64,000 nucleotides of DNA from Paracoccaceae bacterium. Lineage in GTDB: Bacteria > Pseudomonadota > Alphaproteobacteria > Rhodobacterales > Rhodobacteraceae. Under the pieces are notes generated by a model. That model saw only the letters and a list, made by a program, of their open reading frames with translations. It made no database searches and was not told the DNA's origin. This document shows positions 10,540 to 18,283 of the stretch, piece after piece; position 1 is the first letter of the stretch; every line of letters begins with the position of its first letter. The translations under genes and the position numbers were made by a program. The stretch spans positions 62,001 through 126,000 of the forward strand of contig JAJEBQ010000043.1 of assembly GCA_022822495.1 (NCBI GenBank), written 5' to 3'.

Positions 10540-10925
10540 ATGCCAGGACGTCACATTAATGATTATCAAATGAGTTTTTTTTTATGAATAACATAAGCAA
10601 ACACTCTATGGCAACATCTTCGCCAAGGCAGGGTTCAGTCAGCCGACTGGATACCGTATCAAGGTTGATCCAATATTTCCTTCTCAGAAGAAGAAGTCCC
10701 GTGGCAGCCGTCGGACTTGATCCCTTGCGTGGTCTCTTTGAACAGGGGTGTCAACCGATTTAAAATTACCCCATTATTCCGACTGAATAACGGTCCATTC
10801 CGCAGCAAAAAAATGGCTCTTATAGACAAGGCGATTGGACATCTTCTGAAAACCGGGTCAAACTGGTGATGGAATCAAATCCAGAGAACAGGGAGTAACA
10901 AGGAGTCTTCCGGGAATTCAACTCC
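10540..10925 (+). pseudogene. Degraded IS21-like transposase, N-terminal region
   Basis: Pieces of one protein appear in successive frames. MPGRHINDYQM starts at 10540. A frameshift follows, then AKAGFSQPTGYRIKVDPIFP leading into a basic stretch, then a stop or shift, then DPLRGLFEQ. A final shift leads to ENRVKLVMESNPEN and VFREF. This order matches the N-terminal helix-turn-helix half of a family of IS21-like DDE transposases that begin MPGRHIND and continue with a paired HTH and an RPDPL segment. The catalytic DDE domain is absent. The remnant ends where the minus-strand AAA ATPase gene ends, so the ATPase gene or a deletion has replaced the rest. The family assignment is from memory of the motif pattern. 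Confidence 0.65.
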
Positions 10926-12953
10926 CTACATCCCCGGTTTTGGGGATTCCCTTTCCGGTTCCGTACTGTTAAAATTATTGTCCTCGGGTTGATGCCGGCC
11001 TTTCCTTTCCAAAATCGCCATGTGATGGGAGATGCCGGCATCCATCATCATCCGGTGGGCTTCCTTCCCCTGAACGGAAGGGATGCCTTGTGGCCATTCG
11101 GGTCGCAGTTCTTTCTCGGCCACCATCCTTGTTTCGGGAAAGGCTGTCTTCAGGGTTTGCAGTTGGTCCACGTCATTCCTGTTCCAGACGGCAAAATGAT
11201 GCCATGTACGGCCATAACTGTCCCGCGGCATTACATGGGACGGGTCGCTGACAACAAACAGGGCTGTTTCCTTGGGAGCCCCTTGGGGGCCATTGCCTTT
11301 TTCAACGGGAGATTGGGCGGGAAAAAAGATTTTCTGTTTCTCCATGATTTTTACCTTGTCCCCGGCTTCCTTCCTGGCTGTTTCGGCCGTTGTCGGGCAC
11401 CGGGCCGTTTCCAGACTTTTCGGACTTGGCGGCATGGGGGGTGGAGGCCTGTTCCTTTGTTTTTTCCTGATTTCGGCCAATTGAATTTCTCCCTTGGTCA
11501 GATCTTCCTTAAGCTGGCGTTTCCTCTCGAAGGACAGGAAACCGAGTGTGTCAAGTTCCTCCCTTTTCCTTGTTATGTCCTGTTCAACCGATTGGACTTC
11601 CTTGTCCAGCAGCGTAGTCTGTTCACGCCATTCATCGAGGGCTTTTCTCTGGATATGCACCTGGTTCCGTGCGTGCCGGATCATGTCATCCGAAGGTGGG
11701 GGCAGGGAGAACCCTCCCGTCTCAATAAGATAGGATCGGAAAGAGGGTATGGCAAAGGATATTGTATGGTCTGCCCTTTCCAGCAATGCTCCCTGATGGA
11801 TCAAGTGGTCAGCAAGGGTACGGGCATCCATTTCCGCTGGCAATTGCCACTCGACACCGTTTTTCGAACCGGCGTGCCTTGAAATGCAGTTGATGACATC
11901 CTGCCTTCTGGTGGTGTGACGCAGATCACCGAGAACCCTTCCAACTAGGGCGGAGGCTTCTTCCATCGCTTTTGACTGTTGCGCCTGGTAGTAGCGAGTA
12001 CGGGTTTGATCAGCTTCCTTCTTGACATCTTCCCACGAGACCTTGCCAAGGTCTCCTGCGGCCTTAAGGATTTCCCGCCCAAGGGATTGCAGAGCAAAAT
12101 GGAGGTGACGGGGCCATCCTTCACATGGGGCAGCCAGTTCCACAAGTTTTTCTTCGTGGCCCTGGGGATCAATCCCGAACCTGCGACAGCAAGCCAACAT
12201 GAACTCACCGACCTTTTCGGGGGGTAGAGATCCGATTTCGTGGACTGTCTTACCCCTGGTCAGATCCATTGCATTTGCCTGTGCAGCTGTGTCTCCAAGA
12301 CCTGCCAACACAAGTTTCAGGGGAAAACCTGGTTTATTGTCATGGATTTCCTGCAGGAAACGGGCATGGGCTGTAAAAGGTCGGCCATAAAAGCGCTGCG
12401 CTTCATCGATGGCCAGGATAACCGGGGCCTGCCATTTTTCCGGCGGAAACAACGAGGCCAATTCCCAGATATGCTTCGGTCCCTGTTTTTTATGGGACTG
12501 CCATCCCAAATGGGGTGTAACGGAATCAGGTTTGATGGTAACGCCCAGTTCCACTTTTGACAGGAGGGTGCTCCAGACCGAAGATTTTAAGCCAGCCGCT
12601 CCGGCCAGTATGGTCAGCACGCTCGGAAGGTTTTCAACGACCATTTCGGGAGAAATGTTTACAACCCGGGGAACAGGAACGGAAGGAGTTTCCTCCGAAT
12701 CTCTGATTTTGTCCTGCAACTTTTTGATCAATTCCGCAATAATGGAACTCTTACCCGCTCCTGGAGCTCCTTGGACGACACGCGTTTCCCCTGGATTGCC
12801 ATGAACCGGTGATGCCATTCCTTTCCATGATCTCCGTGAGGTTGCCTCTATATCCTGAAGGATGTCTTCCCTCCCGACAAAGACCGGCGGGGGAGATTTG
12901 TCGCCACTGACAACGAACTCCTGCAGCCTTTCACGATCAAATTCCAATTGCAA
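10926..12953 (-). CDS. Orphan AAA+ ATPase with winged-helix-like and coiled-coil regions, function unknown
   Basis: 675 residues. A clear P-loop GAPGAGKSS lies at residues 62-70 and a Walker B VILAIDEAQ at 178-186. A sensor-like LVLAGLGDT follows near 215-222, with basic residues after it (DLTRGKT). This is an Orc1/Cdc6- or TnsC-like AAA+ layout, preceded by FVGRED. A region near 330-412 looks like a winged helix. Residues 424-500 form a charged coiled coil. A proline-rich linker then leads to a C-terminal domain that I do not recognise (SYGRTWHHFAVWNRNDVDQL). The gene is GC-richer than the core and intact, between two pseudogenes. Regulator, transposition-helper or defence ATPase are all possible, and nothing decides between them. 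Confidence 0.8.
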   Translation of the reverse strand: MQLEFDRERLQEFVVSGDKSPPPVFVGREDILQDIEATSRRSWKGMASPVHGNPGETRVVQGAPGAGKSSIIAELIKKLQDKIRDSEETPSVPVPRVVNISPEMVVENLPSVLTILAGAAGLKSSVWSTLLSKVELGVTIKPDSVTPHLGWQSHKKQGPKHIWELASLFPPEKWQAPVILAIDEAQRFYGRPFTAHARFLQEIHDNKPGFPLKLVLAGLGDTAAQANAMDLTRGKTVHEIGSLPPEKVGEFMLACCRRFGIDPQGHEEKLVELAAPCEGWPRHLHFALQSLGREILKAAGDLGKVSWEDVKKEADQTRTRYYQAQQSKAMEEASALVGRVLGDLRHTTRRQDVINCISRHAGSKNGVEWQLPAEMDARTLADHLIHQGALLERADHTISFAIPSFRSYLIETGGFSLPPPSDDMIRHARNQVHIQRKALDEWREQTTLLDKEVQSVEQDITRKREELDTLGFLSFERKRQLKEDLTKGEIQLAEIRKKQRNRPPPPMPPSPKSLETARCPTTAETARKEAGDKVKIMEKQKIFFPAQSPVEKGNGPQGAPKETALFVVSDPSHVMPRDSYGRTWHHFAVWNRNDVDQLQTLKTAFPETRMVAEKELRPEWPQGIPSVQGKEAHRMMMDAGISHHMAILERKGRHQPEDNNFNSTEPERESPKPGM

Positions 12954-13397
12954 TCACCTTCCCTTTCAATTTATTCAATTCGATTCTCCAGCCATGATAA
13001 CAAGTGGCAATGCAAGGTCAACATTTAAGACTTTCCGGGTCAACCCCAAAAAAAAGTCCACTTCACCCCCTTTACTTTTCCGGATGTGTATGTGTGTATG
13101 TAAAAATTTTTATTTTTGAATGGATTATCATGTTGTAACCCTCCTGTTATCCCCAATCCCCTCCAACGAACCAGCTTACCATTATACCAGCCACCCGGAT
13201 AACGCCACCGGTATTTCCCCTGACCCTCGCCTGCCAGAACAACGACTGGGCAACAGCGGAAATGCTGCTGTGTCAATACTTAAATTAAAATCCCCCATTG
13301 TGCTGATTAAAAAAAGGAGCACTTTTGTGATCACAAATGGAGCACGATCAATACCCTTCACCTCCCTTCGGTTTTTTCTTGCGTCCCCGTTTCCCTG
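12954..13397. other. Spacer upstream of the AAA ATPase gene
   Basis: About 440 bases without a credible gene. It contains a TGTATG-rich patch followed by A/T runs near 13083-13120. These could hold the promoter for the minus-strand ATPase, but no clear -35/-10 pair was found. The right part may be further eroded sequence of the helicase pseudogene that begins at about 13398. Confidence 0.45.
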
Positions 13398-14186
13398 GGC
13401 AACGATACCGGCAACCGCCTGATCGTTCCCTTCAATGGCGGACCGGTTCTGGGATTTTCGGCCCTGATGGTTGACATTCCTCCGGTCATGGCACCCGGCA
13501 GTGCTAGTTTTTCCTGCCCAAATACTCATTACCCCCACGGGAATCCGTTCGTTACTGCTCCCAGAGAGAGGACTTCAGAGTCAGGAAAGGATCTTTTGGA
13601 GGTCACCCCGAATTGGAACTAGGCAGGAATGACGCCTTTTATTACGTTTACGGGATTTTCCATTCTCCCGTATACCGAGCCAGGTTCCACAACAACCTCT
13701 TTCGTGAAATTCCCCGCATACCGGTGGCGGATTCGCCGAAAAAGGTCAAGGAGATAATCCGGATCGGGCGGGAGTTGGGTGATTTGCATGCGGGTACGAG
13801 GAACTGGAACCCTAGCCTCTGACCCTGGAATGGCACACTCCACCGGATAAGATCGAAACCTCCGAACATTTCCGATGTGGGAAGCGTATGAAGTGGGAGG
13901 GGAAAATGGCCGAGAGGGACTGGTCGGTCATCCATTACAACGAACATCTGACCTTGCATGACATTCCGGCCAGGGCCTGGACCTACCGGGTCGGGCTGCA
14001 GCCGGCTCTCAAATCCGTCCGAAACTACCAGTTCCAGCGACATGACCGGCGAACCGGCATTGTCGGTGACGGCAATCTTTACTGCCCAACCCACGATACA
14101 CGCTTGATCTTTTTGGCAAGGTCGTGCGGGTCACCATCACTACCCTCGACCTGATGGAGAAGATCCCACCCCTTGGCAGGATTTAA
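13398..14186 (+). pseudogene. Frameshifted C-terminal remnant of a type ISP-like helicase/restriction protein
   Basis: Four pieces in order on the plus strand, in different frames, spell out the C-terminal region of large predicted helicase/methylase restriction proteins (COG4889 / type ISP-like). They are: 13398-13622 with NRLIVPF and GFSALMVDIPP; 13631-13822 with FYYVYGIFHSPVYRARF and IPRIP; 13888-14154 with MKWEGKMAERDW, the HYNEHLTLHDIP segment and RRTGIV; and 14103-14186 with LDLFGKVVRVTITTLDLMEK. In intact homologues these follow each other as the DNA-recognition and C-terminal part. The N-terminal nuclease, helicase and methylase domains are gone. Several frameshifts and an in-frame stop mean no product is made. 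Together with the adjacent ATPase it suggests an eroded defence island. Confidence 0.7.
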
Positions 14187-14237
14187 ATTCGGAGAACGGT
14201 CCTTATCTGGTTATAATACAACTTCATGAAAGGGGTG

Positions 14238-14252
14238 CTGAGTAGTTACAAA
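14238..14252. repeat. Terminal-repeat-like 15-mer CTGAGTAGTTACAAA
   Basis: The exact reverse complement of 38664-38678 and 13 of 15 bases identical to 41428-41442. It lies 50 bases beyond the helicase pseudogene, at the right edge of the island and just before the lpxB stop. The other two copies bound the second island. It is best read as an insertion-element end. Confidence 0.6.
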
Positions 14253-14336
14253 GAGTTTTCTACAATGATGTATACCCCCTGTTTATAGGGAAATTAAATT
14301 ATTGGTGGGAATTACTGATTTTGTAATAAAGGTTAC

Positions 14337-15545
14337 TCAGTTTAAGGATAATAATTTCTTTACCGCTTCACTAGGTAGATCCCCTAAATTTTGATTATTT
14401 TTACCTAGGCCTATCAACGCCTTCGTGAATGTGTTTTTTTGAGTATTTTGCTTCGATACATCTGAGGCCAATTGCTTTAACTCAAAAAACATATTCTCTG
14501 CAGTGAATTTTTTTCCCAAAAATTCAGGAACTGCTTTCGTGGCAGTTATTAGGTTCACAAGTGTGACTGTATCTACCAACAACAATGTACCTATGATTTG
14601 ACGTGATATCCAGTTCATATCATAACCAATAACCATTGGTGTAGAGGTGGCTGCCAATTCCAATGAGACCGTTCCTGAGGCTGCCATTGCTAATTCAGAT
14701 AGGGTAAATAAGGACAGTTTCATTCTTTCCTGTTCGTTACTATCAAACACTTCAAAGTCAAAAAACTTGGTATCCTCTGGCCAACCAAACAATTTTATAT
14801 CCCTTAATTGATCTATAAATCCAGGACTTGGTACAACGACAATTTGGTAATTGGGAAAGGTAGCCTTAAACATGGTCGCGACCTTGACAAACACCGGCCC
14901 CAACCTAAAAACCTCCGATTTTCTGGAACCAGGCAAAATAAGGAGTGTTGGTTGTCCTGAATTCAAGTCAAGGGCTTTGGTAACCTTTGTTATCTCTGAT
15001 GCAACAGGCGGTTTTAGCGCAGCTATTGGATGACCCACGAAACTGCAACTTATACCAGATTTTTCTAAAACCTCGTTTTCAAAGGGAAAGAGTGTTAAAA
15101 TGTGGTCTACACACTGCCTGATTTTCTTGACCCTTCCTTGCCTCCAAGCCCAAACTGTAGGTGCTACATAGTGGATCACTGGATTCTTATAGCCGCCCTT
15201 TTTGATACCTTTGGCAACCCTCAAGTTGAAATCAGGACTATCAATGGTTATCACCGCGTCAAAGGAACCGGCTAAAATATTCTCAATCAATTGGTTTTTT
15301 CTGCGTAGTAAATGGGCAAGATTGGAGAGCACCTCCACAAAACCCATAATTGATAATTCCTCATAGGGGAAAATACTTATCAACCCTTTACCAATCATGG
15401 CGGGTCCACCTACCCCGAAGAATTCTATCTCACGATACTTACTGACTAATCCATCCATCAAGTTAGCCCCAAGATTATCTCCTGAGGGTTCACCCGCAAT
15501 CAGGAATATTTTTTTTGGATCTCTCGATTTATTTTTTTTGACCAA
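14337..15545 (-). CDS. lpxB: Lipid-A-disaccharide synthase LpxB
   Basis: 402 residues. It starts its conserved part with IFLIAGEPSGDNLGANLM, the hallmark of LpxB, and carries the GT-B nucleotide-sugar region with LLILPGSRKSEV. It joins UDP-2,3-diacylglucosamine and 2,3-diacylglucosamine-1-phosphate into the lipid A disaccharide at the inner membrane. It is the last gene of the minus-strand envelope operon. The predicted ATG start overlaps the 3' end of lpxI by 46 bases; no later methionine precedes the conserved core, so the overlap seems real and suggests translational coupling. Its stop lies about 150 bases from the accessory island. Confidence 0.93.
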   Translation of the reverse strand: MVKKNKSRDPKKIFLIAGEPSGDNLGANLMDGLVSKYREIEFFGVGGPAMIGKGLISIFPYEELSIMGFVEVLSNLAHLLRRKNQLIENILAGSFDAVITIDSPDFNLRVAKGIKKGGYKNPVIHYVAPTVWAWRQGRVKKIRQCVDHILTLFPFENEVLEKSGISCSFVGHPIAALKPPVASEITKVTKALDLNSGQPTLLILPGSRKSEVFRLGPVFVKVATMFKATFPNYQIVVVPSPGFIDQLRDIKLFGWPEDTKFFDFEVFDSNEQERMKLSLFTLSELAMAASGTVSLELAATSTPMVIGYDMNWISRQIIGTLLLVDTVTLVNLITATKAVPEFLGKKFTAENMFFELKQLASDVSKQNTQKNTFTKALIGLGKNNQNLGDLPSEAVKKLLSLN

Positions 15546-16345
15546 ATGAATATGCCACCATTATTTGCCATTTCGATTACTTTTGGTTTGTCAATGATTA
15601 CTACTTTTCCTGATTCAATGATAATTCCTCCGAGTCCAACAGATATGACTCTTTGGATTGTGTTGGGTCCTATCGTGGGTAAATCTACACGAAGGTCCTG
15701 ACTTGGTTTGGACGCCTTGATCAAAATACCAACTCTTTCATCAGAATATGTAACCAATAGGTCTCTGACTGAATCAAGCATCCAGTCTGTGCTGATAGTT
15801 TCTACGGCAATACACCGGTTGGTACGTATAATTGCAGCCTGTCCCAGATCAGCAATTCCCAGAGTAGAAACGATCTTCTCACCCATTATTGCATCCGTTT
15901 TATCCGTGCTTGATGGATTGTGATTGGTTAAAACCCCCCCGTGGTTGACAAGATTGGGTAAAATTTCATGCACCCCCCAAATCTTGAAACCAATCTCCTC
16001 AATCACATTCAAAAACCTTTTCAGAATGGAATCATCTCCACCTGCAAGTGATAAATGTTTTTTGCCGCTATCTTTCTGGTATGAAATCTTAGTTTGCTCA
16101 GGTCGGTTGACACCCCCAGCTAGAACGATGTGCCTTGCACCCCTTTCCCAATTATTCTGCAGCATAATGTAAAAATTTTCAGGTGTGATACGCGAATGAT
16201 TAGCATCCAAACCCTGATTGTCTGAACCAGGAAGTAACGATACATTTACCTTTTGACCTTGTGACACAAGCTTCTTGTAAATGATATCAGGTAATGAACC
16301 CTTCCCTGCAATCAACAGGAAATGTTTAGGCTCAGATTGTTTCAT
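15500..16345 (-). CDS. lpxI: UDP-2,3-diacylglucosamine pyrophosphatase LpxI
   Basis: 281 residues, DUF1009 family. Recognisable segments are IAGKGSLPD at the N-terminus, GGDDSILKRF, GFKIWGVHEILPNL, ADLGQAAIIRTN and the C-terminal RVDLPTIGPNTI. LpxI hydrolyses UDP-2,3-diacylglucosamine to lipid X in alphaproteobacteria, in place of LpxH. The position between lpxA and lpxB is the classic alphaproteobacterial one. Nine bases separate it from lpxA upstream, and it overlaps lpxB downstream. This gene is one of the better clues to the taxonomic class of the window. Confidence 0.93.
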   Translation of the reverse strand: MKQSEPKHFLLIAGKGSLPDIIYKKLVSQGQKVNVSLLPGSDNQGLDANHSRITPENFYIMLQNNWERGARHIVLAGGVNRPEQTKISYQKDSGKKHLSLAGGDDSILKRFLNVIEEIGFKIWGVHEILPNLVNHGGVLTNHNPSSTDKTDAIMGEKIVSTLGIADLGQAAIIRTNRCIAVETISTDWMLDSVRDLLVTYSDERVGILIKASKPSQDLRVDLPTIGPNTIQRVISVGLGGIIIESGKVVIIDKPKVIEMANNGGIFIWSKKINREIQKKYS

Positions 16346-16354
16346 GATAGTGAA

Positions 16355-17140
16355 TTAACTAGGTTTAAGGAATTCTCTACCGCTGTTGAATAAAGCAAAT
16401 TTAACAACATCGTGGACCAGAGAGTCAACTTCAAAATGTTTGCTTTGTAATTCCTTAATCGCATCCGTAAATGAACCCTTGAAATTTACCATAAATGAAT
16501 AGGCTTCACGTAGTTCTTCAATTTTCTTCCTTGCAACCTTTCTTCGGCGTAATCCAACGAGGTTTAAACCTTTCAAATTGCCATCAGGGCCATCCACCAT
16601 TCCATAAGGTATAACATCCCTTCTGACAAGTGTAACGGCCCCGATAAAGGCTCCCTTTCCAATTCGGACAAACTGATGAACACCACTTAATCCACCAATA
16701 ATTACATTATCTTCCAAGATGCAGTGCCCTCCCAGGGCAACCTGGTTGGCCAAAATAACATTATTGCCAATTTTGACGTCGTGGCCGACATGGGAACCCG
16801 TCATAAATAAGCAATCATCACCAACCTGGGTTATCCCTCCACCATGATCAGTGCCTAGATTGAGCGTAGCACCCTCTCTTATTCGATTACGTTTACCGAT
16901 TTTAAGAAAGGTCTTTTCACCTTTGTACTTAAGATCCTGAGGTATTTCGCCTACACATGCGTGAGGAAAAACAACAGTTTCTTCGCCTATTTCGGTAGAC
17001 CCCGTTATGGTTGCATGAGGCTTGACATGTACCTTATGATGCAAGACTACTTCGGGGCCGATGACAGCAAATGCTTCAATAATACAATTCGACCCGATTC
17101 GGGCACCTTCAGAAACACATGCCGTGGGATGAATGTTCAT
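16355..17140 (-). CDS. lpxA: UDP-N-acetylglucosamine O-acyltransferase LpxA
   Basis: 261 residues made of left-handed beta-helix hexapeptide repeats, starting with IHPTACVSEGARIGSNC. The active-site region SHVGHDVKIGNNVILAN carries the catalytic histidine, followed by GGHC. A helical C-terminal domain completes it. LpxA transfers a 3-hydroxyacyl chain from ACP to UDP-GlcNAc, the first step of lipid A synthesis. It lies 22 bases downstream of fabZ. The usual neighbour lpxD is not found between skp and fabZ, so the second acyltransferase must be encoded elsewhere or supplied otherwise. Confidence 0.94.
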   Translation of the reverse strand: MNIHPTACVSEGARIGSNCIIEAFAVIGPEVVLHHKVHVKPHATITGSTEIGEETVVFPHACVGEIPQDLKYKGEKTFLKIGKRNRIREGATLNLGTDHGGGITQVGDDCLFMTGSHVGHDVKIGNNVILANQVALGGHCILEDNVIIGGLSGVHQFVRIGKGAFIGAVTLVRRDVIPYGMVDGPDGNLKGLNLVGLRRRKVARKKIEELREAYSFMVNFKGSFTDAIKELQSKHFEVDSLVHDVVKFALFNSGREFLKPS

Positions 17141-17162
17141 ACATTAATACTTTCAGAGATTC

Positions 17163-17633
17163 TTAAACTTCCAGTTTTTCCCACATCGCTGTGATGACTG
17201 CTTCGGATACAAGTTTGTCTTCAACCATCGCTTTACCATCCAACTTCCATAATTTCCCTCTTCCTCGCAGGACAGACATGTGCAACTCCAGAACATCACC
17301 GGGTGTTACCATTTTTCTGAACCTGGCATTATCAACAGCCAAGAGGTAGATCCCCAGTTTTTCATCAATCATATCGAGTGAATGATTAACGACTACGGCC
17401 GCTGTTTGCGCCATTGCCTCAATCACCAACACACCCGGCATTATCGGTTGACTAGGGAAATGCCCCTGAAAAAAAGGTTCATTACAAGTGACATTCTTCA
17501 CCCCAATTCCACCTTTATCCTTTTCAAGGTTATTTACCCTATCAATATAAAGAAATGGGTACCGGTGAGGTATCATCCTTTTTATCATCGACAAATCTGC
17601 CGTGGGAAACGTTGGATCAATCTTTGTTGGCAT
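17163..17633 (-). CDS. fabZ: 3-hydroxyacyl-[ACP] dehydratase FabZ
   Basis: 156 residues, single hot-dog fold. The family motif MIPHRYPFLYIDRV contains the catalytic histidine, and GHFPSQPIMPGVLVIEAMAQ carries the partner acidic residue. FabZ dehydrates 3-hydroxyacyl-ACP in fatty acid elongation and competes with LpxA for substrate, which explains its usual place in lpx operons. It lies 38 bases after skp and 22 before lpxA on the minus strand. Confidence 0.94.
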   Translation of the reverse strand: MPTKIDPTFPTADLSMIKRMIPHRYPFLYIDRVNNLEKDKGGIGVKNVTCNEPFFQGHFPSQPIMPGVLVIEAMAQTAAVVVNHSLDMIDEKLGIYLLAVDNARFRKMVTPGDVLELHMSVLRGRGKLWKLDGKAMVEDKLVSEAVITAMWEKLEV

Positions 17634-17671
17634 AATTCCTTTCCATTAAAGTAATTTTTCGTGTGTTGAAG

Positions 17672-18283
17672 TTATTCGGTTATATCAGCAAATTCTATCG
17701 GACTAACATACTCAGCCAATCCTCTGCCATCTCCAAAGGAAGCATTAGCTTGTGCCAATACATAGGGGGTTATATCAAGAGTTTCATCATACCAGATTAT
17801 AACATCTCTGGGTAGTACTATTTTGGTACCAAATATCTGCGCGACCTGAAAGATAATGGGAGACACATAACTTTGGAAAAGTTCTCTTTGTTGGCTCTCC
17901 CAATCACTTAGCGCGACACCTTTACCATCTTGCAGCTTCCGTCTGGATTCTACTCTAGTGTCAAAATCCAAAACGAGCTGTTCAAATTCCGATGACGGGA
18001 GGTTTTTTTTCTGTTCAGCCAAGACCTGTTCTTCCTCTTCGAACAACTCAGTAAAGTATGTACTTTCAGCACGCAATGACAACTGGGCTTCCTGGTACTC
18101 GCTGGCAACTCTGATTCCATAGTTGGATCTTAGGTAAAGGGTTCGATAGTCAACTACGACTACCTCAGGGCTTATTTGTGTGAAAAACTGATTTGAACCT
18201 TGACCCTGACCGAATAAAGCAGTTGGAAAAATGGCCAGAGAAATAATGAGCAGATATTCAATTAAACTTTTTCGTATAGCCAT
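17672..18283 (-). CDS. Skp/OmpH-family periplasmic chaperone
   Basis: 203 residues. A hydrophobic N-terminal signal segment comes first (IEYLLIISLAIFPTALFG, cleavage near residue 25). Next are a short beta-strand region with VVVDYRTLYLRSNYG and a long charged helical section (about residues 60-140), as in the coiled-coil arms of Skp. It ends with a C-terminal extension unlike E. coli Skp. Skp-like chaperones hold unfolded outer-membrane proteins for the Bam complex. It begins on the base after the bamA stop, so it is translated from the same message. The match is by architecture and position; sequence identity to Skp is low. Confidence 0.8.
   Translation of the reverse strand: MAIRKSLIEYLLIISLAIFPTALFGQGQGSNQFFTQISPEVVVVDYRTLYLRSNYGIRVASEYQEAQLSLRAESTYFTELFEEEEQVLAEQKKNLPSSEFEQLVLDFDTRVESRRKLQDGKGVALSDWESQQRELFQSYVSPIIFQVAQIFGTKIVLPRDVIIWYDETLDITPYVLAQANASFGDGRGLAEYVSPIEFADITE

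Noticed and set aside
10261..10569. 102-codon minus-strand frame
   Set aside because: No family pattern, and its 5' part overlaps the start of the plus-strand transposase remnant, which gives a better explanation.
10989..11882. 297-codon open frame on the plus strand opposite the AAA ATPase
   Set aside because: It is the antisense shadow of a GC-rich gene with Walker motifs on the minus strand, with low-complexity composition and no recognisable domain.
13084..13117. TGTATG-rich patch as a phase-variable microsatellite
   Set aside because: The repeats are irregular and short, and no gene is plausibly controlled by slippage there.
13648..14094. 148-codon minus-strand frame
   Set aside because: Opposite the helicase pseudogene, whose plus-strand pieces match a known family in order.
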